Shown here: positions 1 through 8,556 of the stretch, in pieces
Layout: each line of letters opens with the position of its first letter
Position numbering within the stretch: the first letter of the stretch is position 1
NCBI GenBank assembly: GCA_017608295.1
Contig: JAFCGF010000011.1
Span: 1-64,000 of the forward strand
DNA from: Candidatus Woesearchaeota archaeon
Lineage (GTDB): Archaea > Nanoarchaeota > Nanoarchaeia > Woesearchaeales > JAGVZT01
DNA length: 64,000 nt
Direction: 5' to 3'
Notes under the pieces: model-generated
What the model was told of the DNA's origin: nothing
Databases searched by the model: none
The model's input: only the letters and a program-made list of their open reading frames with translations
Program-made: the position numbers and the translations under genes

Positions 1-67
1 CTGTAATGTATGGCCGAATATGTTCTTCAACCTGTTTTTCTGTTAGACTTGTTGGTATCGTGCTCAT
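1..67 (-). CDS. N-terminal fragment of an unidentified protein
   Basis: An open frame on the minus strand starts with ATG at 67-65 and runs off the left edge after 22 codons (MSTIPTSLTEKQVEEHIRPY and on). A purine-rich stretch (AGAGGA) lies about 17 nt upstream, too far for a convincing ribosome site. Too little is present to name a family. It is called only because the frame is open to the edge and the next gene on that side would otherwise be missing. Confidence 0.35.
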   Translation of the reverse strand, partial: MSTIPTSLTEKQVEEHIRPYIT

Positions 68-563
68 GGTTGTATTACGTCGCTGTCCTCTCAGGTACTT
101 CTATTCTTCATGGATCCATTTACCCAAAAAAGTAAGGAAATAATCAAAAATCCCGTCGAATTATCTATCGAGTTGCACAAAAATTTTTCGCCCAAGTTAT
201 TCACTTGAAAACATAACGCAGTTTTCAGCATGAAAAATGGCTATGCGCAACTATACAATATTGCGACATCCCCTGTTAGCACCAAGCCATTTTCTCGCAT
301 GGCAAACTTCCGCAAGCAAAGCACTGGCTTAGCGACTTTCCCTATTCGGTTCCTCTCTCCCAATCACTCGAAATAAATTAGCCACTCGTATCTTGATTTC
401 AACAAACTGAAACGCTCCGGATTTCTTCCCTGATTAATCGTTGATAAAAGGTGTTTCATGTTGGTCGCTACCTCACCAAATTCCCCGAATAATCCTACTT
501 AGGATCAAGCATGCGAAGAGGTTATTTTTCGCTTTTAAATCGCCTTCTTTTAAAAAGTTTTTA

Positions 564-623
564 ATGATAATTTTTTCATCTCCCACTCTAGAAAAAACAC
601 AAAATAATTATCAAAATTATCAT
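564..623. repeat. 11-bp perfect inverted repeat, 38-nt spacing
   Basis: ATGATAATTTT at 564-574 is matched by its exact reverse complement AAAATTATCAT at 613-623. The right arm is preceded by a partial direct copy (AATTATC at 606-612). It lies in gene-free DNA. It could be a protein-binding site or a chance feature of AT-rich sequence. Confidence 0.4.
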
Positions 624-789
624 ATCAATTTTCGCATATTTTTCCTGCCCCGATCATCAATATCTAGATCTCACTAAGCCAGATACAGTACTTGCTACCC
701 CAGCGAATTGTCGCTTAGACGAACATCATCCCCACGGTGGGGACCAACGACATCCTCCCCTGGTAATCCTCTTGCTTCCTTAAATGCAT

Positions 790-841
790 GGAGAACGGGA
801 TGCTCTACCCCGTTCTCCTGTAAGCAATCCGGTAGGATTGC
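790..841 (-). terminator. two hairpins just downstream of the tRNA gene
   Basis: Reading out of the tRNA gene on the minus strand there is first a 7-bp hairpin (GCAATCC 824-830 with GGATTGC 835-841, 4-nt loop). It is followed by a 10-bp hairpin (GGAGAACGGG 790-799 with CCCGTTCTCC 809-818, 9-nt loop). No T-run follows either, so they may be processing or Rho-related structures rather than an intrinsic terminator. Confidence 0.35.
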
Positions 842-845
842 GGCA

Positions 846-919
846 TGGGCGCAATTGGACTCGAACCAACGACCTCTTCCTTGTAAGGGAAGCGCTCTAA
901 CCAACTGAGCTATGCGCCC
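846..919 (-). tRNA. tRNA-Val (anticodon TAC)
   Basis: The minus strand folds as a 74-nt tRNA. The acceptor arms GGGCGCA and TGCGCCC pair fully, the D-arm contains AGCTCAGTTGGTTAGAGC, and the anticodon stem CTTCC/GGAAG encloses loop CTTACAA with anticodon TAC, which reads GUA valine codons. The T-arm carries GGTTCGAGTCC. The discriminator base is A and the CCA end is not encoded, so it must be added by a tRNA nucleotidyltransferase such as the one encoded at 27990-30668. Confidence 0.97.
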
Positions 920-1110
920 GGGTGCGCGTGATTATACCGCGGTTGTCTTTATCATGGAGGAGAAACCAATATGGGTCCAAACTCGTGGCGTTTGCCTGAT
1001 GATTACTTATTGTGATACACTTTCGATATTCCAAATTCGATGATGATCCCCAATAATCAACATCCTGAGATTCTTTTGATTTCACCAGGACGATCGGTTG
1101 GAGATGCGTG

Positions 1111-1935
1111 ATGCCATACAGAACCCGAATACGCGAGGCAAAGCCTGGCCTGTCCAAAAGCTTCAATAAACTGGCGGATTTCATCCTTGATTCTTATGTT
1201 GATGCCGCCTTTCTGACCGCGACCGAACTCGCTCAGGCGCTCAAGATCGATACAGCCACAGTGATCCGCTTTGCACAGCATCTCGGTTATGAGGGCTACC
1301 CGGATCTACTCCGAGATATCCGGGGGCATGTCCGGATCGACCTGGGTATTGGACCCCGAGATGAACAGGAACCGGATTCAGATCAAGATAGGATCGACCA
1401 GACCTGGGATGAACTCCAATCAGCGATCGAGCGGACAAAGGTCTCCTTTGATACTAGAGCCCTCACAAACCTGGTTGAGAAGATTGGTACCGCCAGGCGG
1501 ATTGGTCTCCTGGCTGAAGGACCTGCCCGGCCGTGTGCCTTCAACCTGGCAGGTTATCTCGAACAGGGAAATTTCATCGTGACACCAGTCCATTCAGGTT
1601 TGTCCGGGGTTGCCCGGCTGATCCATATATCAACCAGAGAGGATTTGATCATCGCTTTTGATATCGCTGGTGAGGCACCCTATTTCGCCTCAGCGCTGCG
1701 TGAAGCCAGAGCTAAAGGAACCGCGACCGCGGTCATAGCCGGCGCTCCATCTCTGCCAACCACGCATTCAACAGACACGGTCCTGGCTGCCAGGGCGAAT
1801 CCAAATGTGGGTGTAAGCACCCTGCTGATCCAGGCGATCACGTATGCCCTGGTGGACGGGGTGAGACACCGGTACCCCGAGCGTTTCGAAGGGGCGCGGG
1901 AAGCCATATCTGAATTATCAAAATACCTGCAGTAG
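1111..1935 (+). CDS. RpiR/MurR-family transcriptional regulator (HTH + SIS)
   Basis: The N-terminal 75 residues form the HTH_6 domain typical of RpiR regulators, with the recognition segment around ATVIRFAQHLGYEGYPDL. Residues of about 110-260 look like a SIS sugar-phosphate-binding domain, and the total of 274 residues is normal for the family. Relatives sense phosphorylated sugars and repress or activate carbohydrate genes; no sugar genes lie next to it, so the target is unknown. ATG at 1111 is chosen because GGAGA at 1100-1104 sits 6 nt upstream; an in-frame GTG at 1108 is the alternative. The gene stands alone, with a repeat-bearing gap after it. Confidence 0.85.
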   Translation: MPYRTRIREAKPGLSKSFNKLADFILDSYVDAAFLTATELAQALKIDTATVIRFAQHLGYEGYPDLLRDIRGHVRIDLGIGPRDEQEPDSDQDRIDQTWDELQSAIERTKVSFDTRALTNLVEKIGTARRIGLLAEGPARPCAFNLAGYLEQGNFIVTPVHSGLSGVARLIHISTREDLIIAFDIAGEAPYFASALREARAKGTATAVIAGAPSLPTTHSTDTVLAARANPNVGVSTLLIQAITYALVDGVRHRYPERFEGAREAISELSKYLQ

Positions 1936-2165
1936 TCTGTCTAGGATGAGATTGCCACATTCCGCTCCCGAAAATGACCGGGACGATGTCCCATAAGAAC
2001 TGGGATGATATATCGCTCAATTACCAATTTTCGTAAATTGGTATCCCGTAAAAGATTCGGGACAATGTAGAAGAAGGTCGGTATGGAGACCTCCCTCTTC
2101 TGATCGCAATCCCAACCACCCAAGGCGGTGCTGCGCGAAGGGACACTTCGTAGTGACAATTTCCA
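1936..2165. repeat. degenerate palindromic intergenic repeat, copy A
   Basis: The gap between the regulator and the FAH gene is full of short inverted repeats, the clearest being TACCAATTT (2022-2030) with AAATTGGTA (2035-2043) around a 4-nt loop. CATTCCGCTCCCGAAAA at 1958-1974 is found again, 17 of 17 bases, at 44711-44727, and the following bases remain related (GGGACGATGT against GGGATGATAT). This suggests a dispersed, decayed palindromic element with no coding capacity. Confidence 0.55.
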
Positions 2166-2207
2166 GAAAGATATTTTTGAATTTACTAGTAAAGGAAATC
2201 TAACAGG

Positions 2208-2963
2208 ATGCGTATTATCCGCTACCAGAGAAAAACGGGTGAAGCCAAGTCAGGGTGGATACTCGACGAGCAAGTAGGTCTAATCCATGGGGATATTTTC
2301 AACCAATTTCAGAGAGGTGAAGCCACGACCCCACTCTCATCGGTGAAGTTATTACCCCCGATAATTCCCGGGAAGATAATCTGCGTGGGTAGAAACTATG
2401 CCGCCCATGCCGAGGAACATGGTGCTGATGTCCCGGAGATCCCGCTGATCTTCTTCAAGCCGCCCTCATCCATTATCGGCACAGGCGACAGCATCGTCAT
2501 CCCCCCGCAGTCCCAACAAATTGAGCATGAGGCTGAATTAGCCGTGGTCATCGGGAAGCGCGGACGGTGGATCGATGCGGACCATGTCTTCGATCACATC
2601 CTGGGTTTCACCATCGCAAACGACGTGACAGCCCGCGACCTGCAGCGTTCCGACTACCAGTGGACCCGGGCTAAAGGTTTTGACACCTTCTGTCCCATCG
2701 GACCCTGGATTGAGACCGAATTTGATCCTGCTGATGCCTTGGTCACCTGCCATGTAAACGGCAACATGCGGCAAATGGCATCGACACGCGATATGGTCTT
2801 TACGATCAGGCAGTTGATTGCCTTCATATCATCGATCATGACGTTGGAGCCAGGAGACCTTCTGCTTACCGGCACCCCATCAGGTGTTGGGAAAATTCAA
2901 CTTGGCGATGAAATTGAAATAAGCATAAATGGCATTGGCACGCTGAAAAACCTCGTCGAATAA
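2208..2963 (+). CDS. fumarylacetoacetate hydrolase (FAH)-family protein
   Basis: This 251-residue protein is a full-length single-domain member of the FAH superfamily, whose members cleave or isomerise beta-diketo and oxo-acid compounds with a divalent metal. The hallmark RNYAAHAEEHG lies near residue 65. The metal-ligand region has EHEAELAVVIGK near 110 and ANDVTARDLQ near 140, and LLTGTPSGVG lies near residue 225. The substrate cannot be told from sequence; relatives include 2-hydroxyhepta-2,4-diene-dioate isomerase, acylpyruvase and ureidoglycolate lyase. AAAGGA just upstream supports the ATG. It is followed 27 nt later by the Pro/Thr-rich gene, possibly one transcript. Confidence 0.85.
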   Translation: MRIIRYQRKTGEAKSGWILDEQVGLIHGDIFNQFQRGEATTPLSSVKLLPPIIPGKIICVGRNYAAHAEEHGADVPEIPLIFFKPPSSIIGTGDSIVIPPQSQQIEHEAELAVVIGKRGRWIDADHVFDHILGFTIANDVTARDLQRSDYQWTRAKGFDTFCPIGPWIETEFDPADALVTCHVNGNMRQMASTRDMVFTIRQLIAFISSIMTLEPGDLLLTGTPSGVGKIQLGDEIEISINGIGTLKNLVE

Positions 2964-2990
2964 ATAAACGGGAGCAATTTAGAGAAATTA

Positions 2991-4421
2991 ATGCCAATTC
3001 AACTTGATATTCATACAGGTGTAATCACTGCTGTAATCATTGCTGGTGTCCTTGGGATCCTGAGCCTGGTTACCGGCGTCCGGGGAGTCTTCACCTCCAG
3101 AAAACTACGGTTTTACCGGATGCGCCGCGACCGCATCGTCCAGGGCTGGCGGCGGGTATTCTTTTCGATTATATTGTTCGCTTCTGCCTACCTGCTCTAT
3201 ACCTATGCCGAACCCACGGCATACCGTTTCTATCCCCCTTCCCCCACACCGACGATCACACCCAGCACCACAACGACACCGACCATCTCGCTAACGCCAA
3301 CAATTTCTGAAACACCAACCATCACGCCAACACCTGAGAAATCAAACACCCCGACAATTACCCCGACACCAAGTTTACCGCTCGCTATCGAAGCGCAGTT
3401 TGAAGGGAGCCTTGCCATCCCTGAAAACGCGGCATTCAGCAAGTTGGAATTTACCAACCAGGGGATTGACGCGCTCTACAGACCCATTGATGCAACCAAT
3501 GTGTTCACAAACCCGATAGGCATAATGAACGCGGTATTCACATATGACGGCATGGAAGATGGGGTCCAATGGACGGCACTGTGGTACCGGAACAACCAGC
3601 TGGTCAATTTCGAAACCAAACCATGGGATGGCGGCTCAGGAGGAAACGGCTTTACGGATTGGGCACCGCGGGCTGAAGAATGGCAGCCTGGTGAATACCA
3701 GGTCCAGTTATTTATTGGCCTCGAGTGGAAGCGGGTTGGATTCTTCATCGTAAAGGGTGTGCCGCCTACCCCAACAGCAACACCCACCAAAACCCCAACA
3801 ATAACACCCACGCCAACGACCACGTACACAAATACGCCAGTCCCCACGAAAACGATAACGCCTACCAAAACCCCCTGGCCGACTCAAACGAGGACCCCCA
3901 CGCTCACCGCATCTCTGACCAAAACACCTGTACCCACAAGTACGATCACGCCTTCGCGGACACCATGGCCTACTCAAACCAGGACTCCCACACCGACACC
4001 GACCAACACCATCCCCACAGCAGGTCCATCTGATACAAATACCGCCCGTCCTACCGAAGCACGCGCCAGCGGAACCGACCCCACAGAAACCCGCACGCCG
4101 TGGTTAACCTTGACACGTACAAACACCCCAACCCCGAAAAGAACAGTGACTACCGCCACACCATCCTCCACCAAAACCCCCTGGCCGACGATGACCCGGA
4201 CCATTACCCCGACACCGACAGCCACAGTTCCAACGAACACACCCATACCTACGATTACACGGTGGCCTACACTCGCTCCAATATCACCAACGCCGACAAT
4301 TACGCGGTGGCCAAGGGCAACCCCAATCACGCCAACACCCACACTGACACCCTGGCCAACCGCGACGCAGCCGATACCGACCCCGACCAGGACGATCATC
4401 CCTAAGTTTGTGCCATATTAG
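2991..4421 (+). CDS. membrane-anchored Pro/Thr-rich surface protein
   Basis: I do not recognise a named family. Two hydrophobic segments (about residues 10-33 and 52-70) flank a short basic loop and anchor the protein. Next come a Pro/Thr linker (about 82-126), one compact domain (about 130-256, rich in aromatic residues and beta-like, ending GEYQVQLFIGLEWKRVGFFI) and a second linker of about 220 residues made almost wholly of TPTxTPT-like units with recurring TPWPTxTRTPT blocks. Such linkers are common in exported proteins of Anaerolineae and probably carry the domain away from the membrane or are O-glycosylated (inference). The open frames on the other strand here are mirror images of the repeat. 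Confidence 0.7.
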   Translation: MPIQLDIHTGVITAVIIAGVLGILSLVTGVRGVFTSRKLRFYRMRRDRIVQGWRRVFFSIILFASAYLLYTYAEPTAYRFYPPSPTPTITPSTTTTPTISLTPTISETPTITPTPEKSNTPTITPTPSLPLAIEAQFEGSLAIPENAAFSKLEFTNQGIDALYRPIDATNVFTNPIGIMNAVFTYDGMEDGVQWTALWYRNNQLVNFETKPWDGGSGGNGFTDWAPRAEEWQPGEYQVQLFIGLEWKRVGFFIVKGVPPTPTATPTKTPTITPTPTTTYTNTPVPTKTITPTKTPWPTQTRTPTLTASLTKTPVPTSTITPSRTPWPTQTRTPTPTPTNTIPTAGPSDTNTARPTEARASGTDPTETRTPWLTLTRTNTPTPKRTVTTATPSSTKTPWPTMTRTITPTPTATVPTNTPIPTITRWPTLAPISPTPTITRWPRATPITPTPTLTPWPTATQPIPTPTRTIIPKFVPY

Positions 4422-4541
4422 TGGTTAGTGGTTTATTGCTGGTAAAGGGGTACTGAAAAAGGGGAGAAGCCCTTCAATAACATTCCTACAAAAGACCAGG
4501 ACGGCGTTCAATCCGCTCCCTTCAGCTAACTCAGGACAAGC

Positions 4542-4652
4542 CCCTTCGACTGCGGTCTGAAGAACACAGATCTCCGCTCCCTTCGACTGCGGTCTGAAGA
4601 GCACAGACATCCGCTCCCTTCGATTGCGGTCTGGAAAACGCAGACCTCCGCT
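4542..4652. repeat. three tandem 37-bp repeats
   Basis: Three head-to-tail units (4542-4578, 4579-4615, 4616-4652) each begin CCCTTCGA(C/T)TGCGGTCTG and end TCCGCT. The first two differ at a few bases and the third is more diverged. A truncated unit (TCCGCTCCCTTCAG) lies near 4511. There are no spacers, so this is not a CRISPR array. The block sits between the 3' ends of two convergent genes; the rest of this 290-base gap shows nothing else. Confidence 0.8.
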
Positions 4653-4711
4653 CAGGGAGGGGATGGAGCGAAGTTGATGGGTAGGGTTTATTTGGTTGCT
4701 GGTTGATTGAA

Positions 4712-6313
4712 TTAGTACCAGATAATCCGGTCGATGAGACCATCCCCGGTAACCTGCCAGGTTTCACCGGTGAGAGGGTCAATAAACCAGATGTCCCCCT
4801 GGTACAGGGCTGCGATGACATAATTCCCGGTGCTATCTAATGGGCTGGATGACCAGGCACCCCAATTACCGCTCGGAGAAATGCCTGGATTTTCCTTCGG
4901 GGGAAAGATTTCTCTGCGGTCCGATCCATCACGATCCATAACCATTAAACGGTAGCGGCTGGTATCGCTTTGATCTGGGAATATCGCCTGTAAGTAGGCA
5001 ACCTGATAGGATGTCTCCCCAGACAGTTGAAGATGGATCGGTGATGTTAGCGGGTATGCGAACATACCAACCTGAGAGACCATTGCGACTGGATCCCTTG
5101 CCCCTTCGATCAATGCTGTTAAATTGAAGACTTTGGATTCTTCAGGCGTACTCGATCCGAGCGGTGCGGTATGGTTAACTGTAAAAATGACCTTGCCGTC
5201 CGGGCTCCAGCTAAGACCAGGAACCCAGGCCCAATCGCTCTTCGTCTGGAAAGGAATGACACCCATTAATTCTTCTTGAATTCCATCTTCTGCATTCAGC
5301 AATCCCACCTGATCGGGTCCCATAAATGCAAGCTGGCTGTGGTTAGGAGAGTATTCGAAATTCGTCCCCCACCAACCATAAACACCGCCAAAATTTGTAT
5401 CTAAAATAATATCCGGACGACTGACCCATCCACTCAGGCTGAAATCCCGCGCCAAAAAGTTATTATTCGCCTGCCACCCAGGTGCTGCCTGGCGGGATTC
5501 CACCGTTGAGTAAACTATCCTAGAATTTGAATCTGGCGCAAAATCCGCAAAATGAACAACATTTTCTACTTTTAAATCAATCTCAGTCTCGGGTTCATCG
5601 AGTTTGACCAACCATAAGGTGTTGATAACCTCTTCGACGGTGGAACGGCGGGTGAAAAGAAGCCATTCACCATCGTCTGAAATGGTAAAAATCCTTCCAT
5701 CCAGATCTCCCGTATCGATTACAGGCACCCGGTTAGCGGTAGTCTCTTCGATGACGATTGCATTTCCCTGAGATAAATAAACGATCTTCCCGGGGATTTC
5801 TATCGGAGAATATTTTTGTTTTGTACCGAAAAGGATGATCTGGGTCTGAGGTTCTATAACCATCACAGATTTGATCTGGGTATGTGAAACTTCTTCCCCA
5901 TCTTCATAAACTACTCGATAAGTAATTTCTCGTAACCCAGGTTCCCCTTTTTGAAGGGGATCATACCTCTCCACACCCTCAGGTAATAGTTCGGTAGGCA
6001 GCCGTCTTTGATCAAAGGGGACCTCGATCTCTTCGACAATAAACTCCTCCCTGATCCTGGTTATAGTAATTTCAGCACCATCGCCCAATACTGAGCTTGG
6101 TGAAGGATGAACATGATCTAGAGTCTCTAATGTGATGCCAGCGTTTGTTATTGCTTCCTGAACCGTGCTCCCAGGTGGCAGTGAATAATCAAATTGCTCC
6201 CCATCCACAGCAATCTGACCAGTGATTAAGGCTTGCGTAGGCTCAGGCGTTGACGTACAGGCGCTGATGATGAGCAAGAAAAATAATGTGAGGGTTGAAT
6301 GGTATAATCGCAT
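4712..6313 (-). CDS. G5-domain lipoprotein with C-terminal beta-propeller-like region
   Basis: The protein starts with a lipoprotein signal ending LLIISAC, so Cys19 should be acylated on the outer face of the membrane. Residues of about 30-95 resemble the small ubiquitin-like DUF348 domain found in front of G5 domains. About 95-165 is a G5 domain (EEIEVPFDQRRLPTE, then EGEEVSHTQIKS-like strands), a fold linked to cell-wall or N-acetylglucosamine binding. The remaining ~350 residues contain repeated SPDG/SDDGEW motifs such as SWSPDGKVIFTVNH, as in TolB/WD40-type propellers. It probably senses or stabilises the envelope (inference). It is divergent from scpB, with the start regions almost touching. 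Confidence 0.7.
   Translation of the reverse strand: MRLYHSTLTLFFLLIISACTSTPEPTQALITGQIAVDGEQFDYSLPPGSTVQEAITNAGITLETLDHVHPSPSSVLGDGAEITITRIREEFIVEEIEVPFDQRRLPTELLPEGVERYDPLQKGEPGLREITYRVVYEDGEEVSHTQIKSVMVIEPQTQIILFGTKQKYSPIEIPGKIVYLSQGNAIVIEETTANRVPVIDTGDLDGRIFTISDDGEWLLFTRRSTVEEVINTLWLVKLDEPETEIDLKVENVVHFADFAPDSNSRIVYSTVESRQAAPGWQANNNFLARDFSLSGWVSRPDIILDTNFGGVYGWWGTNFEYSPNHSQLAFMGPDQVGLLNAEDGIQEELMGVIPFQTKSDWAWVPGLSWSPDGKVIFTVNHTAPLGSSTPEESKVFNLTALIEGARDPVAMVSQVGMFAYPLTSPIHLQLSGETSYQVAYLQAIFPDQSDTSRYRLMVMDRDGSDRREIFPPKENPGISPSGNWGAWSSSPLDSTGNYVIAALYQGDIWFIDPLTGETWQVTGDGLIDRIIWY
6300..6308 (+). promoter_or_regulatory. extended -10 element for scpB
   Basis: TGGTATAAT (TGn plus a consensus TATAAT at 6303-6308) lies 53 nt before the chosen scpB ATG. 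It falls inside the first codons of the divergent lipoprotein gene. No good -35 is visible, as expected for extended -10 promoters. Confidence 0.45.
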
Positions 6314-6360
6314 CTTGTCGTTGTCCGACCTTCAATATCAATTCAATCTCCGATTATAGC

Positions 6361-6927
6361 ATGATCGATAGCACTCATTCAAATAACCAAGACGGAATAA
6401 CCCTGGAGGCAAAAATTGAAGCGCTGCTTTTTGTGGCTCCCGGGGACGTAAGATTGTCACAATTGTCACAAGTTCTGGGGGAGACAGAAAGGGCGATCGA
6501 AAAACAACTCGTTGAATTAGAAGAAAAATATGCTGAGAGAGGGATCCGGCTTCAACGTTATCGGGGAAGGGTAAAATTTGTCTCTGCCCCTCAGGCGGCA
6601 GTCGAGGTCCAAGAATTCCTGGGGTTGGAAGAAACTTATCGGGTAAGCCAAGCTGCCCTGGAAACGATGGCCATCATAGCCTATAAGGAGCCTGTTACTC
6701 GACCCCAAGTGGATGCCATCCGCGGTGTTAACAGCGATGGGGTGATAAAAACCCTGCTCAGCAAAGGTTTAATCCAGGAAGTAGGAAGAAGTCCTGGACC
6801 AGGACGACCAATCCTATACAGCATCACCCCGGATTTTCTTGGTCATTTCGGGCTTACTTCGCTGGATGAATTGCCACCATTAGAACAATCGGAATCAACA
6901 AACGAAATTCAACCCCTGAATGAATAA
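6361..6927 (+). CDS. scpB: segregation and condensation protein B
   Basis: ScpB joins Smc and the kleisin ScpA to form the bacterial condensin that compacts and separates chromosomes. The 188-residue product has the two winged-helix domains of the family: the first from EAKIEALLFVAPGDV, the second around ALETMAIIAYKEPVTRPQ and the very typical IRGVNSDGVIKTLLSKGLI. The terminal segment GPGRPILYSITPDFLGHFGL is also canonical. ATG at 6361 is chosen over an upstream in-frame ATG at 6295 because the extra residues match nothing in ScpB and would overlap the divergent gene. scpA, usually adjacent, is not in this window. Confidence 0.93.
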   Translation: MIDSTHSNNQDGITLEAKIEALLFVAPGDVRLSQLSQVLGETERAIEKQLVELEEKYAERGIRLQRYRGRVKFVSAPQAAVEVQEFLGLEETYRVSQAALETMAIIAYKEPVTRPQVDAIRGVNSDGVIKTLLSKGLIQEVGRSPGPGRPILYSITPDFLGHFGLTSLDELPPLEQSESTNEIQPLNE

Positions 6928-7043
6928 CCATTCAGAAACAACCGAATCGAGATTGGTTGAGACTAAATAACTCGGAATAATCCCGATCCGGAATTTTCTA
7001 CGTTGAGTTAGCCAGGTGGTTATTCAGCCTGAATTCCACTCTT

Positions 7044-8204
7044 TTAACAAATGTACTTCAAACCTGATCCGGTGTTGAATAAGACAACCTTATCTTCAGG
7101 TTTGATCCACCCCTGTTCGAGAAGGACATTTAATCCAGCCAACGTTGCTGCACCTTCAGGCGCAGCAAAAATGCCTTGTGTTGAAGCCAACTGCCTTTGA
7201 GATTCAAGAATTGCTTCATCACTCACTTCGACAGCCGTTCCATTGCTCTCCTTAATATCCCGCAGAATGACTTCGTCAGCAAAACTCTTTGGCACACGCA
7301 ATCCTGTAGCGATGGTTTTGGCATCCTGCCAGAAATCAGAGCCAGGAGTCCCAGAATGGAAGGCTTTTACAACTGGCGCGCAGCCATCAGATTGTACGGC
7401 AACCATCCGAGGCCGCCTGTCGGAATTCAGCCACCCCAATACGGACATTTCCTTAAATGCCTTCCACATACCTACAAGACCAGTCCCTCCGCCAGTAGGA
7501 TAGATTATCACATCAGGCAAATCCCAGGAGAACGATTCCGCTAACTCATAGCCCATGATCTTTTTCCCCTCCGTCCGATAAGGCTCTTTGAAAGTTGAGA
7601 TATCGAACCAACCTTCATCCCTCGCTTTTTGATCCGCAATTCTGGCGGCATCACTGATCAATCCATCGACCCGGAGGATCTCAGCGCCGCAAATTTTACT
7701 TTCTTCATAATTCGCCACCGGGGTGTCTTCCGGCATGACGATGAATGACTGGAGGTTGCCCCTTGCCGCATAAGCCGCCAAAGCACCGCCGGCATTCCCA
7801 GCAGTAGGAATAATCACCTTTGTGACACCCAGTTCTTTGGCTTTAGATACTGCAGCAGATAACCCACGGGCTTTAAAGGTCCCGGTTGGATTCTGGCTTT
7901 CATCCTTCAGAAATAAGTTTGAAAGACCGAGAAGGGAACCAAGATCCTGAAGATGCAGCAATGGTGTATCCCCCTCGCCAAGATAAAGCATATTCTTATA
8001 TTCATGGACAGGCAGCAATTCATGCCAGCGCCACATCCCTGATGGACGCGAACGGAATTCATCCCTATCCAGGACCCCTCGTGCCTCTTCTAAATCATAG
8101 CGAACAAGCAGGGGTTTGTTACAGTCCTGGCAAAAAGTCTGCACTACCGATGGATCATAGGTATTGTTACATTCACTGCAAAAAAGGGTCGAGAGATAAG
8201 ACAT
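7044..8204 (-). CDS. thrC: threonine synthase
   Basis: This PLP enzyme converts O-phosphohomoserine to threonine. The 386-residue protein opens with a zinc-ribbon (Cys 9, 12, 25 and 28), as in many bacterial and archaeal threonine synthases. The PLP lysine is in NPTGTFKARG (Lys112), and the PTAGNAGGALAAYAA segment binds substrate and cofactor phosphate. The C-terminal glycine-rich NTGSGLKY is typical. An ATG at 8216 is also in frame, but GGAG (inside that longer start) sits 6 nt before ATG 8204, so the shorter form is preferred. It is monocistronic; the other threonine genes are not here. Confidence 0.88.
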   Translation of the reverse strand: MSYLSTLFCSECNNTYDPSVVQTFCQDCNKPLLVRYDLEEARGVLDRDEFRSRPSGMWRWHELLPVHEYKNMLYLGEGDTPLLHLQDLGSLLGLSNLFLKDESQNPTGTFKARGLSAAVSKAKELGVTKVIIPTAGNAGGALAAYAARGNLQSFIVMPEDTPVANYEESKICGAEILRVDGLISDAARIADQKARDEGWFDISTFKEPYRTEGKKIMGYELAESFSWDLPDVIIYPTGGGTGLVGMWKAFKEMSVLGWLNSDRRPRMVAVQSDGCAPVVKAFHSGTPGSDFWQDAKTIATGLRVPKSFADEVILRDIKESNGTAVEVSDEAILESQRQLASTQGIFAAPEGAATLAGLNVLLEQGWIKPEDKVVLFNTGSGLKYIC

Positions 8205-8556
8205 CTGGTTCTCCATAATGGTTAGATCGGTTCATGTTAAGTATTGGAAATTGATTATCGTCCTTCTTTTCCAAATAAGAAAATAATAATGGAAAAGGAG
8301 TAAAGTGATTCAGCCTCCCATTATATTCGAAATGCGTAATCTTAAATTGGTCATTTATGTATGAGGTATAAATTTACCAACGAATTGAATTCTTAAAGTA
8401 GAGGATCTCACTCACCGGATTTACTCCGAACATGTGTCTTGCCTGATGAACACCAATGCTTTTGAGATGGTATTACAGGTGGATTTGGGCAGTGTTTAAG
8501 CGGATTGGGATTCATGAACCCTGTCTCTCAGTTATAATACCTACAAGGAGAATTAC
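8205..8556. other. gap between divergent thrC and pseudouridine synthase gene
   Basis: These 352 bases contain no credible gene. On the plus strand a TATAAT at 8533-8538 is followed by AAGGAG at 8545-8550 and then the ATG at 8557. That would give a very short leader of about 12 nt for the downstream gene. I see no hairpin or repeat of note in the rest. Confidence 0.45.

Larger units (their letters stand above)
68..845. other. long non-coding gap, AT-rich
   Basis: No credible gene is visible in these 778 bases. The short open frames lack ribosome sites and recognisable sequence. What can be seen is an 11-bp inverted repeat near 564-623 and hairpins just beyond the 3' end of the tRNA gene, listed separately. 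The rest is AT-rich with no recognisable RNA gene. Confidence 0.5.

Noticed and set aside
695..904. Minus-strand open frame over the tRNA
   Set aside because: It reads through the tRNA-Val gene, so its beginning is tRNA sequence; the remainder matches nothing I know.
3476..4399. Long minus-strand and frame-shifted open frames over the Pro/Thr gene
   Set aside because: They are mirror images of the repetitive TPT codons (VGV-rich on the minus strand) and lack start sites.
4542..4652. Tandem 37-bp repeats as a CRISPR array
   Set aside because: The units are directly adjacent with no spacers, and no cas gene is present.
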